Positions 14,678 to 23,143 of a stretch of 32,862 bases of DNA are shown here, in pieces. The DNA is from Anaerolineae bacterium. Its GTDB lineage: Bacteria > Chloroflexota > Anaerolineae > Aggregatilineales > Phototrophicaceae. Position 1 is the stretch's first letter, and every line of letters starts with the position of its first letter. A program made the position numbers and the translations under genes. The notes below the pieces were generated by a model. That model had not been told where the DNA came from. It did no database searches and worked only from the letters and a program-made list of their open reading frames with translations. The stretch spans positions 1-32,862 of the forward strand of contig JAJDWK010000090.1 in the NCBI GenBank assembly GCA_022825675.1, given 5' to 3'.

Positions 14678-16321
14678 ATGAAACTGAAATTCACGCTAGC
14701 GCTTTCGTTTGCGCTGATACTCATGCTGGGGCTGGCGCCCATGATGAGCAGCGCGCAATCGGTGCCGACGCCGGACGAAGACACGCTTGTCATCGCGATT
14801 AACGGCGAGCCGGGCTCGATGGATCCGGCGCAGGTCGGCGGCTCGACCGGCGGCAGCAACTTCCGCATTATGATGCACACCTTCGCCACTTTGTACGAGC
14901 TGGGGCAAGCCAGTGGCGCGATTGACCCCTACCTCGCCCACAGCTTCACCGTCTCTGACGATGGCACCGAGTGGACCTTCCACATGCACGAAGGTTTGAC
15001 CTGTGACGATGGCGAACCGCTGACGGCGGAAGACGCCGCCTACAGCTTCAACCGCATGGCGGACCCCGAAAATGGCTTCACCGGCAACTCGGCTGGTTTT
15101 GTCAACGCTTCTATCGGCTTTGTGGAAGCGCGCGCCGATGGCGAGCTGGATGTTACCATCGTCACCAAAAAGCCGCAGAACCGCGCCATGCGCCTGGGCT
15201 TGATCTCCGAAGTCTTGATCCATTGCAAGGATTCTTACGAAGCGATGAGCCTCGAAGACGCGGCGCGCAATGTTATCGGCAGCGGTCCCTACTCCTTGAC
15301 CGAGTGGGTGCCCGGCGAATACATCAGCATGCACGCGGTTGAAGGCTTTGACCTGCGCCCGCAGGGCTTTGACGAACTCGTCTGGCGCTTCATCCCCGAG
15401 CCGTCCACGGCGGTTGCCGAAGTCATCACCGGCAATGTTGATATCTACAAGGAATTCCCCGCCAACCAGGGCGACGCTATCGCCAACTCCGGCATGGCGG
15501 AAGCCCGCTTCTTCCCCGGCACCACCCGCATCTACATCGGCTTCAACCTCAACCCCAATGCGCCCTTCCGCGTGGATAATCCCGACCATGTTGGCTCGCA
15601 GGCGATTATGAAAACCGATGTGCGCGTGGCTTTGCAATATGCGATTGACACCGACGCCATCTGTGAGAATCTGCTGCTGACCACCTGTGAGCGCGCTACC
15701 AGCCTGGTCAACTCGCCCAACGATCATCCGACCATCGAGCCATATCCCTATGACCCCGCCAAGGCGGAAGAATTGCTGGACGCGGCTGGCTATCCCCGCG
15801 GCGATGACGGCGTGCGCTTCTCGGTAGAGATGAAGTCACGGCGGCTTTCTGGCGCGATGGCGCCCGAAGTTGTCTTGGCGACAGCGCAAATGCTGACCGA
15901 TATCGGCGTAGAGACCGAAGCCATCTTCCAGGAATCTGGCGATTGGGTGGCGGAGCTCATCACGCATGACCTGGGTCCTTTGTATTTTGGGCGCACCGGC
16001 GGCAGCGAGTGGAGCGCGCAGTATGACATGGCGGATATCCCCGGGCACTCCGCGGGCTGTGGCGAAGCGGAAACCAACTACACCGGCTGGCACAACGATT
16101 TCTGGTGCACCAGCTGGGACGAGCTGTCCACGCTGACGGCTGACCCCGAAGCCGAGCGCGAGCTGGAACTGGCGATGTTGGAAGAGTTCTACAAGGACCC
16201 GCCCTGGCTGATGCTCTTCGCCGGACCGCGCACCGAAGCGGTCAGCAACCGCATCGACTATATGTCGCGCGCGGACTACTTCATCACCGGCTACGCCGCT
16301 ACTTTGAAGGACGGTATGTAG
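14678..16321 (+). CDS. ABC transporter substrate-binding protein, family 5 (oligopeptide/dipeptide type)
   Basis: Extracytoplasmic binding protein that delivers peptides or related compounds to the DppBC-type permeases next door; 547 residues, usual for SBP_bac_5. Sec signal at 1-26 (KFTLALSFALILMLGLAP, cleavage near SSA-QSV); there is no lipobox cysteine. Family landmarks: GEPGSMDPAQ, ATLYELG, PYLAHSFTVSDDGTEWTFHM, LTAEDAAYSFNR, IGSGPYSLTEWVPGE, RVALQYAIDTDAI and YPYDPAKAEELLDAAGYP. ATG 14678 has AAAGAGGAGAG just upstream; a longer in-frame extension has no signal character. A 135-base gap separates it from the aminotransferase, so it may have its own promoter. Confidence 0.93.
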   Translation: MKLKFTLALSFALILMLGLAPMMSSAQSVPTPDEDTLVIAINGEPGSMDPAQVGGSTGGSNFRIMMHTFATLYELGQASGAIDPYLAHSFTVSDDGTEWTFHMHEGLTCDDGEPLTAEDAAYSFNRMADPENGFTGNSAGFVNASIGFVEARADGELDVTIVTKKPQNRAMRLGLISEVLIHCKDSYEAMSLEDAARNVIGSGPYSLTEWVPGEYISMHAVEGFDLRPQGFDELVWRFIPEPSTAVAEVITGNVDIYKEFPANQGDAIANSGMAEARFFPGTTRIYIGFNLNPNAPFRVDNPDHVGSQAIMKTDVRVALQYAIDTDAICENLLLTTCERATSLVNSPNDHPTIEPYPYDPAKAEELLDAAGYPRGDDGVRFSVEMKSRRLSGAMAPEVVLATAQMLTDIGVETEAIFQESGDWVAELITHDLGPLYFGRTGGSEWSAQYDMADIPGHSAGCGEAETNYTGWHNDFWCTSWDELSTLTADPEAERELELAMLEEFYKDPPWLMLFAGPRTEAVSNRIDYMSRADYFITGYAATLKDGM

Positions 16322-16333
16322 CCCCCACCCCAA

Positions 16334-16414
16334 CCCCTCCCCCACCAGGAGGGAGGGGCTTTACCTTCTCCTCCGCAGTCATAATCTCCCCTTCCCTCTT
16401 GATGGGGGAAGGGG
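16334..16414. repeat. Two G/C hairpins between binding protein and first permease
   Basis: CCCCTCCC (16334-16341) pairs with GGGAGGGG (16351-16358), and CCCCTTCCC (16388-16396) pairs with GGGAAGGGG (16406-16414). Flanking C-rich (16322-16330) and G-rich (16417-16429) runs could close a larger outer stem. The element fills the 132-base gap before the permease and resembles the hairpins at 1150-1178 and 23144-23175. It may protect the 3' end of the binding-protein message or lower permease expression. Confidence 0.65.
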
Positions 16415-16453
16415 ACGGGGGATGGGGGTGCAAAAGGTTGGTATAAGCTAACA

Positions 16454-17431
16454 ATGCACAAGTACATCATCCGCCGGCTGCTTTTGACTGTGGTGGTGGT
16501 CTTGGGGGTCACGCTTTTGACCTTTTTGTCCATCCACCTGGCGGGCGACCCCACGCTCTTTTACATCAGCGAGCGGGCGAGCAAAGAAGAGCGCCTGGCG
16601 GCGCGCGCGCGCCTGGGCTTTGACCGCCCGCTGCCCGAGCAGTACATCAGCTTCCTCGTCAATTTGGCGCGCGGCGATACCGGCAATTCGCTTCAGCACC
16701 GCGTACCCGCTTTCGACGTAGTGATGGAGCGCATGCCCGCCACGCTGGAGCTGACTTTCGGCGCCTTTCTTGTGTCGACCGTGGTGGCATTCCCGATTGG
16801 GGTGCTGGCGGCGATGCGCCGCGGCACCATGATCGACGGCACCCTGATGCTGGGCGCGATTCTGGGCCAATCCATGCCCAGCTTCTGGCTGGGTTTGATG
16901 TTCATCCTCTTTTTCGGCGTCACCCTGCGCTGGATGCCGGTCTCGGGGCATGTGGCTTTCATCAAACCGATGCTGGAAGGCGACGCGGGGCAGGCGCTTG
17001 CCAACCTGCCCGAAGCCATCCGCTATTTGCTGATGCCGATGGTGGCGGTTTCGGTGTATTCAATTTCGCGCAACTCCCGCTTGATTCGCTCCGCTGTGCT
17101 GGAAGTCTTGCGGCAAGATTATGTCGTCACCGCCCGCGCCAAAGGCTTAAACGAGCGCACGGTGATGGTGCGCCACGCCATCCGCAACGCGCTTATCCCA
17201 ATCGTTACCGTGCTGGCGCTGCAATTCGCCTTCCTCTTGAATGGCGTCATCGTGGTGGAGACGGTCTTTTCCTGGCCCGGCGTGGGGCGTCTGATTTTTG
17301 ACGCGGTCAACCAGCGCGATGTGCCGCTGGTGATGACGGCGGTGGTGCTGCTGTCCTTTTTGTTTGTCGGCGCGAATTTGGTGGCTGACCTGATGTATGG
17401 CTTCCTCGACCCGCGCATCCGCCTGGAATGA
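16454..17431 (+). CDS. ABC transporter permease, DppB/OppB type
   Basis: Inner-membrane subunit of a peptide-type importer, 325 residues. Starts with the family's usual KYIIRRLLLTVVVVLGVTLL first membrane helix and has about six helices in all. The cytoplasmic coupling loop reads YVVTARAKGLNERTVMVRHA with NALIPIVTVLALQ after it, and the C-terminus ends FLDPRIRLE, a hallmark of DppB. ATG 16454 directly starts the first helix; the upstream sequence has no strong SD (GGTATAAG), which together with the hairpins may keep expression below that of the binding protein. Followed by the DppC-type gene after ten bases. Confidence 0.93.
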   Translation: MHKYIIRRLLLTVVVVLGVTLLTFLSIHLAGDPTLFYISERASKEERLAARARLGFDRPLPEQYISFLVNLARGDTGNSLQHRVPAFDVVMERMPATLELTFGAFLVSTVVAFPIGVLAAMRRGTMIDGTLMLGAILGQSMPSFWLGLMFILFFGVTLRWMPVSGHVAFIKPMLEGDAGQALANLPEAIRYLLMPMVAVSVYSISRNSRLIRSAVLEVLRQDYVVTARAKGLNERTVMVRHAIRNALIPIVTVLALQFAFLLNGVIVVETVFSWPGVGRLIFDAVNQRDVPLVMTAVVLLSFLFVGANLVADLMYGFLDPRIRLE

Positions 17432-17441
17432 GTGATTTCCC

Positions 17442-18407
17442 ATGAGCGCCCGCCAGGAGCATGGTCCCAAGCCTTCCGAGAGCCGCGTGCCGGCGCTTGA
17501 TGCCCAGCTTGACGCGCTGTATCAGCCGCAGTCTTTCACGCGGCGGGCGGTTGCCAGCATGCTGCAAGCGCGCTACCCGGTGGCGGCATTGCTCTTTTTG
17601 ACCTTGATTGCGCTTTGCGCCGCCTTCGCGCCACAGCTTGCGCCCAAAGACCCCAACCGCATCGAGATATTTGATACGCTTAAGCCGCCGCTCACCTATG
17701 ACCGCGATGGCGAGCTCGAATATGTTTTGGGCACCGATTCCACCGGGCGGGATGTGCTTTCACGGGTGATTTATGGCGCGCGCATTTCTTTTTTTGTGGG
17801 GCTGGCGGCTGTCGGCCTCGGCGGTGGCATCGGCACCATTCTCGGCTTGACCGCCGGCTATCTCGGCGGGCGCACGGACGATGTGATAATGCGGCTGGCG
17901 GATATCCAACTGGCTTATCCTTTCATTCTTTTTGCGATTATGATTTTGACGATTTTGGGCGAAGGCGTCTTGAACCTGGTGCTGGTGCTGGGCATCGGGC
18001 AGTGGGTTACTTACGCGCGCATCGCCCGCGCCGAGACGCTGGTGCAGCGCGAGCGCGAGTTTGTCGAAGCCGTGCGCGCCCTGGGCGCGACTGAATGGCG
18101 CATCATGTTCCGCACCATCCTGCCCAATATATTGACGCCGTTGATAGTCATCGCCTCGTTTAATGTCGCCGGCGTGATTTTGTCGGAAGCGTCATTGTCC
18201 TTCCTGGGCTTGGGCGTGCCAGAGAGCGTGCCCACCTGGGGCGCGATGCTCGCCAACAGCCGCAATCAGCTTTTGAGCGGGTCCTGGTGGCTGGCGATTT
18301 TCCCGGGCTTGGCGATCATGATAACGGTGGTCTCGCTCAACATTTTGGGCGATTGGCTGCGCGATTTTCTCGACCCGCGCCTGCGCGGCTCGGGGCAAGG
18401 CTTATAG
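17442..18407 (+). CDS. ABC transporter permease, DppC/OppC type
   Basis: Second membrane subunit of the peptide-type importer, 321 residues. Has the long polar N-terminus (about 45 residues) and single helix before the LGTDSTGRDVLSRVIYGAR signature (92-110), then five further helices. The coupling loop is EFVEAVRALGATEWRIMFRT with ILPNILTPLIV, and LSFLGLGVPESVPTWGAML is the usual DppC segment. C-terminus FLDPRLRGSG. No DppD/DppF ATPase gene follows; the next gene is an SDR dehydrogenase eight bases on. ATPases must come from elsewhere in the genome if the importer works. Confidence 0.93.
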   Translation: MSARQEHGPKPSESRVPALDAQLDALYQPQSFTRRAVASMLQARYPVAALLFLTLIALCAAFAPQLAPKDPNRIEIFDTLKPPLTYDRDGELEYVLGTDSTGRDVLSRVIYGARISFFVGLAAVGLGGGIGTILGLTAGYLGGRTDDVIMRLADIQLAYPFILFAIMILTILGEGVLNLVLVLGIGQWVTYARIARAETLVQREREFVEAVRALGATEWRIMFRTILPNILTPLIVIASFNVAGVILSEASLSFLGLGVPESVPTWGAMLANSRNQLLSGSWWLAIFPGLAIMITVVSLNILGDWLRDFLDPRLRGSGQGL

Positions 18408-18415
18408 GAGGCGCG

Positions 18416-19153
18416 ATGCTGCAAGGGGAAAGCGCCGTCATCACCGGCGCGGCGCAGGGATTGGGGTATGCCATCGCCAAAGCCTACGCGCGGGAAGGCA
18501 TGCGGCTGGCGCTGATGGACATCCGCGGCGATTTGCTCGCCGATGTCGCCGCCGAGCTGGGCGCGCTGGGCGCTGATGTCTTGCCGCTGCCGGTCGATTT
18601 ATCGGATGCGGCCGCCACCCGGCGCGCGATTGACGCGGCGCTGGAGCGCTATGGCGCGCCGCGCGTCGTTGTGCATAATGCCGCCCTGCTCATCACGCGC
18701 TCAATGCTGGACATCACATTCGCGCAATGGCGGCAGGAAATCGACATTATCCTGCAAGCCGCTTTCCTGCTAAGCAAAGCGGTTTGGAAGCCGATGATTG
18801 ACGCTGGCGGCGGCAGCATCGTCTACCTTTCGTCCGGCTCTGGCTATCGCGGATTTGTCGAAGAAGTCGCCTATAACCCGGGCAAGCATGGCATCGAAGG
18901 GCTGATGAAATGCCTGGCGCTGGAAGGGGCCGAATATAATATCGCCGTCAATTGCGCGACGCCGGGCGCGCCCATCAACACGCCGATGTCGGCAAGCAAT
19001 TATACTGCCGAGCAGAAGCGGCGCTGGGTGGACCCGGCGCTGTTGACGCCGGCATTTGTGTATTTGGCGCGGCAAGATGCCGCGGGGCTGACGGGGCATC
19101 GCGTCGCCGCCCGCGCCGATGGCAGTTGGGACGCGCTGAATTTGCTCGAATAG
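18416..19153 (+). CDS. SDR-family NAD(P)-dependent oxidoreductase
   Basis: Classical short-chain dehydrogenase, 245 residues. Cofactor motif TGAAQGLG (10-17), VDLSDAA (60-66) with the acidic residue for the adenine ring, VVHNAALL (85-92, the NAG-type motif), catalytic Ser139/Ser140, and Tyr153 with Lys157 in YNPGKHG. The following TPGAPINTPM is the usual post-catalytic loop. ATG 18416 is preceded by AGGAGG at seven bases; the frame is open further upstream inside the permease gene but with no family match. Close linkage to the importer suggests it acts on the imported compound, interconverting an alcohol and a carbonyl. Substrate unknown. Confidence 0.92.
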   Translation: MLQGESAVITGAAQGLGYAIAKAYAREGMRLALMDIRGDLLADVAAELGALGADVLPLPVDLSDAAATRRAIDAALERYGAPRVVVHNAALLITRSMLDITFAQWRQEIDIILQAAFLLSKAVWKPMIDAGGGSIVYLSSGSGYRGFVEEVAYNPGKHGIEGLMKCLALEGAEYNIAVNCATPGAPINTPMSASNYTAEQKRRWVDPALLTPAFVYLARQDAAGLTGHRVAARADGSWDALNLLE

Positions 19154-19216
19154 GCGCAGAAGTAATTCCAACAAAGTAATTGAAATGTGTAAGTGCGGAG
19201 ATTCGACAAGGATTTT

Positions 19217-19271
19217 ACCACCGAGGACACCGGGATACACCGAGAAAAGCTCTGTGCCTCTGTGGTGAATT
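19217..19271. repeat. Paired dispersed repeats forming an imperfect inverted repeat
   Basis: An ACCGAGG-type unit on the plus strand (19217-19248) abuts a CACAGAG-type unit on the minus strand (19249-19271). The two can fold back imperfectly into a hairpin. Just upstream (about 19157-19188) lies a block matching the reverse complement of about 9073-9104. The element fills the gap between the SDR and the amidase genes, and the amidase SD (TAAGGAGAA) follows straight after. Confidence 0.75.
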
Positions 19272-19293
19272 GCATTTTTATAAGGAGAATATC

Positions 19294-20217
19294 ATGGCTG
19301 AACATTACCTGGACGACAGCGTCACCCAGCCCTTTTGGGACAATTCCGTCAGCCCGCGCCTGACAATTGCGCCGGGCGATACCGTCGTCATTGAATGCGC
19401 CGAACCCGTCGGGCAGCTCAACCCGGGATCTACCGCCGACGACCTGGCGAATATCGATTTCGCGCTGGTGCATGCCTTAACCGGGTCTATCGCCATTGAA
19501 GGCGCTGCCCCCGGCGACGCGCTGCAAGTGGACATCCTCGATATGCGGCACAAAGGCTGGGGCTGGACGGGACATATCCCCGGCTTCGGGCTGCTGCAAG
19601 AAGATTTCGACTTCAGCTACATTCATCATTGGGAGTTGGATGGCGCCGTCTGCCGCTTCGGCGTCAATGACATCAGCCTGCCTTTTGAGCCTTTTCCCGG
19701 CTGCGTTGGCGTCGCCCCCGCCGAAAGCGGACGGCTGAATACCATCCCGCCGCGCATCAACGGCGGCAATGTCGATGTGCGCGATCTCGTGGTCGGCAGC
19801 AGCTTTTGGCTGCCGGTTTTGGTAGAAGGCGCGCTCTTTTCCACTGGCGATTGCCACAGCGCCCAGGGGCAAGGCGAAGTCAGCGGTACTGCCATCGAAT
19901 CGCCGATGACGGTCACCATGCGCTTCAGCCTGCGCCAAGACCTGAATATCCGCGAATTGCAGATACGCCGCCCCAGCCCGATGAGCCCCGCCGACAGCGC
20001 CGGCTATCACATCACCACCGCGCATGGACCCGACCTGATGGAAAACGCCAAGAATGCCGTGCGGTATATGATTGACTGGCTGGGAAAAAATCAGGGGCTG
20101 ACGGCGAGCCAAGCCTATTGCATCTGCAGCGCGGCGGGCGACCTCAAAATCGCCGAAATCGTTGACGCGCCCAACTGGGTGGTGGCTTTTCACATGCCCT
20201 TGAGCATATTTGGCTGA
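19294..20217 (+). CDS. Acetamidase/formamidase-family amidohydrolase
   Basis: FmdA/AmdA-type hydrolase that releases ammonia from a small amide; 307 residues, on the short side of the bacterial family (about 300-410). Family core: PGDTVVIECAEP (27-38), GQLNPGSTADDL, TGSIAIEGAAPGDALQVDIL (63-82), the FPGCVGVAP segment and the signature FSTGDCHSAQGQGEVSG (182-198) followed by TAIE. Start 19294 has a strong TAAGGAGAA seven bases upstream; the frame is open earlier only through the repeat element. Probably cytoplasmic. It follows the importer and SDR, so an amide cargo is plausible. Exact amide cannot be predicted. Confidence 0.9.
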   Translation: MAEHYLDDSVTQPFWDNSVSPRLTIAPGDTVVIECAEPVGQLNPGSTADDLANIDFALVHALTGSIAIEGAAPGDALQVDILDMRHKGWGWTGHIPGFGLLQEDFDFSYIHHWELDGAVCRFGVNDISLPFEPFPGCVGVAPAESGRLNTIPPRINGGNVDVRDLVVGSSFWLPVLVEGALFSTGDCHSAQGQGEVSGTAIESPMTVTMRFSLRQDLNIRELQIRRPSPMSPADSAGYHITTAHGPDLMENAKNAVRYMIDWLGKNQGLTASQAYCICSAAGDLKIAEIVDAPNWVVAFHMPLSIFG

Positions 20218-20265
20218 GGCGCTTTTCGTGCGCCTACTTCGCTTGGCGCACGGGACACAGGTTAA

Positions 20266-20330
20266 TTCACCACAGAGGCACAGAGGCACAGAGATTTTTG
20301 GCTTGCTTGGCGGAGTTCTCAAGCCCGCGG
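20266..20330. repeat. CACAGAG repeat plus shared tail block
   Basis: TTCACCACAGAGGCACAGAG begins the unit at 20266-20293. It is followed by a tail (20294-20330, GATTTTTGGCTTGCTTGGCG and onward) that clearly resembles 26278-26315 (GATTTTTTGCTTGCCTGGCG and onward). It lies between the convergent amidase and coiled-coil genes. This shows the repeats carry longer shared neighbours. Confidence 0.7.
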
Positions 20331-20350
20331 GATTTACCGTCCCTCCAGTG

Positions 20351-20680
20351 CTAGAGGAGTTTCACTATCGCCTTCATGCCAGCCCTGAGTAGTTTTTTGC
20401 TGCCCTTTTTGGCGAGTTTCTTCGCAATTCTTTTGGCTTGCTTCTTTGCGCTGTCTTCTTTCGCCAGGCGCTTTTCGAGCGTTTCGATCCGCGAGAGTGT
20501 GGCTGCCGCGTCTCTGAGTTCCGCCGCCCGCGCCAGCAGCTCCGCCTGCGCCACCAGGGCTTGCAGCTGCTCGCGCTCGCGGGCAAGTTTGTTGCGCTCA
20601 ACCGTTAAGAGGCCGCGCTCCGTCGCCAAGCGCTTGCGCTCCGCCTTCATTTCCGCCACACTCAAGTTCTCGCTGCTCAT
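20351..20680 (-). CDS. Small coiled-coil protein with lysine-rich tail
   Basis: No family recognised; 109 residues. Residues about 10-75 are almost entirely charged helix with heptad-like leucines and alanines (LATERGLLTVERNKLARERE and onward), a strong coiled-coil candidate. Residues 76-109 are very basic, with repeated AKK/KKL steps ending in LLRAGMKAIVKLL, which would form an amphipathic cationic helix suited to binding membrane or nucleic acid. No signal or membrane segment. ATG 20680 is chosen over a TTG nine bases upstream. The composition is biased but the frame ends at a normal stop, so it is likely real. It is transcribed away from the luciferase-like gene. Confidence 0.6.
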   Translation of the reverse strand: MSSENLSVAEMKAERKRLATERGLLTVERNKLAREREQLQALVAQAELLARAAELRDAAATLSRIETLEKRLAKEDSAKKQAKRIAKKLAKKGSKKLLRAGMKAIVKLL

Positions 20681-20690
20681 GATAGACAAT
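20679..20690. promoter_or_regulatory. Weak operator-like site in the divergent region
   Basis: ATGATAGACAAT matches ATTGTAGACAAT, the core of the site at 8760-8775, at 10 of 12 positions. It overlaps the start codon of the coiled-coil gene and lies in the AT-rich divergent gap leading to the second luciferase-like gene. One half-site is degenerate, so chance is a real possibility. Confidence 0.3.
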
Positions 20691-20794
20691 TTCCAATCGT
20701 ATTAAGTTTAGGTTAATTAGCTTACTCTTAGCATAATTTCGCGGTAATTTCAAGCGCAATCTATGAGTACGCAACCTTAGAAAGGCAGTCGCCG

Positions 20795-21811
20795 ATGACA
20801 GAGCGCGAACTCAGCATCGCCTTCCAGACGGACAAAAGCGCCCGCGAGTACATCCAGCTGGCGAAGCTGGTGAACGATTACAGTTTTGACGCGGTGACAG
20901 TCTATTGTGACGCGCCGTATCACCCGAGTTTTGGACCGCTGCTGCTGATGGCGCCGCATATCCGCAAGGCGCGCCTCGGTCCCGCTGGCATCCCGCCCGC
21001 GCGCATGCACCCGCTGGATATCGCCGCCAACACCGCGCTGCTGGCGGATTTGGCGCCGGCGGGCGTCTACCTGGGCTTGGTGCGCGGCGGCTGGCTGCGG
21101 GAGCATGGCATCCGCGAGCTGCAGCCGCCGATTCAAGCGCTGCGAGAGAGCATCGCGATTATCCGCAAGCTGCTGGCGGGGGAAGCCGCCGGCTATGCGG
21201 GGCGGGTATTTACCATCGCCCAGCATGTGCGCGCGCCCTATCCGCTGCCCGCGGGCGCAATCCCGCTGCAGATTGGCACCTGGGGCGCGAAGCTGGCGGC
21301 GCTGGCGGGCGAACTCGCCGATGAAGTCAAAATCGGCGGCTCGGCAAATCCTGATATCATCCCGCTGCTGCGCCAGTACATCGCTGTGGGCGAGGCGCGC
21401 GCCGGACGCCCCGGGGGCAGCGTCAAAATTGTTATCGGCGCGGTCTCGGTCATCGATGAAGACCGCGCCGCCGCCCGCTGGATGGCGCGCAAAGCGGCCG
21501 CGCTCTATCTGCCGATTGTCTCAAAGCTGGACCCAACGCTGGACTTGGAGCCGCGGCTGATGGCGCGGGTGCAAGCGCATGTCAACGCGGGGGATGCTGA
21601 TGCCGCCGCCCGCCTCATCGCGGATGAGCTGCTCGACCGCTTCGCCTTCGCTGGCAGCCCTGCCGATATCATCGCGCAGTGCGAGCGGCTGTATGCGGCG
21701 GGCGCCCAGCGCATTGAGCTGGGTACGCCCCATGGACTTCGCGCTGCCGCCACTGGCATCCACCACATCGGGCGTACAATCCTGCCGGCGCTGCAAGCGG
21801 CGCGGCAGTAG
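20795..21811 (+). CDS. Luciferase-like (MER-type) flavin/F420-dependent oxidoreductase
   Basis: Second LLM-class enzyme in the window, 338 residues, TIM barrel. Seen: LSIAFQTDKSAREYIQLAK, FDAVTVYCDAP, RKARLGPAGIPPARMHPLDIAAN, the VYLGLVRGGWL strand-4 segment, ALRESIAIIRKLLAGEAAGYAGR (the family helix before the insertion), IPLQIGTWGAKLAALAGELADEVKIGG and a C-terminal GAQRIELGTPHG. It is closer to methylene-tetrahydromethanopterin reductase-like enzymes than the first copy. ATG 20795 has AAAGG about 11 bases upstream. It stands 73 bases ahead of the Liv-type importer and may feed on its cargo. Cofactor (F420 or FMN) not decidable. Confidence 0.88.
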   Translation: MTERELSIAFQTDKSAREYIQLAKLVNDYSFDAVTVYCDAPYHPSFGPLLLMAPHIRKARLGPAGIPPARMHPLDIAANTALLADLAPAGVYLGLVRGGWLREHGIRELQPPIQALRESIAIIRKLLAGEAAGYAGRVFTIAQHVRAPYPLPAGAIPLQIGTWGAKLAALAGELADEVKIGGSANPDIIPLLRQYIAVGEARAGRPGGSVKIVIGAVSVIDEDRAAARWMARKAAALYLPIVSKLDPTLDLEPRLMARVQAHVNAGDADAAARLIADELLDRFAFAGSPADIIAQCERLYAAGAQRIELGTPHGLRAAATGIHHIGRTILPALQAARQ

Positions 21812-21831
21812 CCCAATCGCCGCTCTCCGGG

Positions 21832-21837
21832 TATACT
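21832..21837 (+). promoter_or_regulatory. Possible -10 box for the Liv importer
   Basis: TATACT lies 48 bases before the binding-protein ATG in the only gap upstream of it. There is no clear -35 box. Weak, sequence-only call. Confidence 0.3.
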
Positions 21838-21884
21838 TCGGGGCAAAGCGTGAAGAATCAAACGGATACGAAGGGAATCGCACA

Positions 21885-23087
21885 ATGTTCAGAAAGATGC
21901 TATTGCTCGGTCTCGTTTTGACACTGGCGGCGGCGCTTGTTATGCCCGCGCTCGCCCAAGACGACATGGAAACTTATATGCTGGGGGTTGCCCTGCCCTT
22001 CACTGGCTCTTTTGGCACCTTCGGGCAAGATTTTGAACGCGGCATCGACCTCGCGGTGGCGCAGATGAATGCCGAGCTGGCGGCGGCTGGCAGCGCGATT
22101 CGCTTCGAAACTGTCAGCGCCGATACCGAGCAGACGCCGGAAGGCGCATCCCGCGCGGTGCAGACCATCGTGCAGACCACTGGCGCGCAAGTCATTGTCG
22201 GTCCTTTGACGACCGCCGAAGTCCTGGGCGCGAAGCAATTTGTGGATGAAAACGGCATCGTCATCGTGGCGATGGCATCAAGCGGTCCCGCGGCGTCGAT
22301 ACCCGGCGACAATATCTTCCGCGTCATCTATCCGCCGGATACTTTTTCGTCCAAAGCCTTCGCCACGATAGCGCTGGAGCGCGGGCACGCGAATATGGTG
22401 CTGCTGCATGTCGATGACGCCTTCGGCAATGGCATGAAAGAGCAGTTCATCACCAATTATCAGGCGCAGGGCGGCGGCGAAGTCGCCACATTTGCTTATG
22501 CGCCGCAATCAACCGAGCTCTCGACCGAAGCGGCTGCCGTCAGCGCCGCGCTCGCCGGCTTTGGCGACAGCGCCGGTTTCTTCTGCGTCTGTTTCCCGGG
22601 CGCGGCGGAAGCCTTTGTGCAAGTGGCGCAGATTGACCCGATTTTGACATCGGTGCAGTGGCTGGGCAACGAAGCGATGACATCGGACGAGATGCTGGAA
22701 GACCCCGGGCACGCGATGACTTTGGCGAATGCTGATTTTGTCACCGTGTCGCAATCGGCGGATACCACGCCCTTGACGCCCATCTTTGAGCATGATTTTG
22801 TCGCCATGTTTGATAAAGATCCGGGCATCTTCACCAATTACGCCTTTGACGCCGCCAATATCGCCATGCTCACCATGCTCGCCGCCGGCAACGATGGCGC
22901 CGCCGTCAAGTCCATGCTGCCTTTTATCGCCAACCATTACATCGGCACCGCGGTGCAAGCCTTCCTTGATGAAAATGGCGACCAGGCGATCGCCAGCTAT
23001 GGCATCCGCCAGGTGCTTGAAGACGGCTCCGGCTTTGAGGTTATCGGCACCTATGACGGCAACAACGATACAATAACCTATAAGTAG
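21885..23087 (+). CDS. Branched-chain-amino-acid-type ABC substrate-binding protein (LivK-like)
   Basis: Periplasmic-binding-protein type 1 receptor (Peripla_BP_6) for a Liv/Urt-type importer, 400 residues. Sec signal 1-24 (MLLLGLVLTLAAALVMPALA, no lipobox). Mature start QDDMETYMLGVALPFTGSFG has the family's gly-rich opening, then FERGIDLAVAQMNAE, ADTEQTPEGASRAVQ and VIVGPLTTAEVLGAKQF (the loop that contacts the ligand), and a second-lobe HVDDAFGNGMKEQF. Start at 21885 with AAGGGA nearby; open sequence upstream lacks a signal. Ligand could be an amino acid, amide or urea-like compound. Confidence 0.92.
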   Translation: MFRKMLLLGLVLTLAAALVMPALAQDDMETYMLGVALPFTGSFGTFGQDFERGIDLAVAQMNAELAAAGSAIRFETVSADTEQTPEGASRAVQTIVQTTGAQVIVGPLTTAEVLGAKQFVDENGIVIVAMASSGPAASIPGDNIFRVIYPPDTFSSKAFATIALERGHANMVLLHVDDAFGNGMKEQFITNYQAQGGGEVATFAYAPQSTELSTEAAAVSAALAGFGDSAGFFCVCFPGAAEAFVQVAQIDPILTSVQWLGNEAMTSDEMLEDPGHAMTLANADFVTVSQSADTTPLTPIFEHDFVAMFDKDPGIFTNYAFDAANIAMLTMLAAGNDGAAVKSMLPFIANHYIGTAVQAFLDENGDQAIASYGIRQVLEDGSGFEVIGTYDGNNDTITYK

Positions 23088-23143
23088 TTGCTCCCAAGAG
23101 TAACTTCGCAACGGGTCAGCCAGCGGATGCTGTTGAAGAACAC

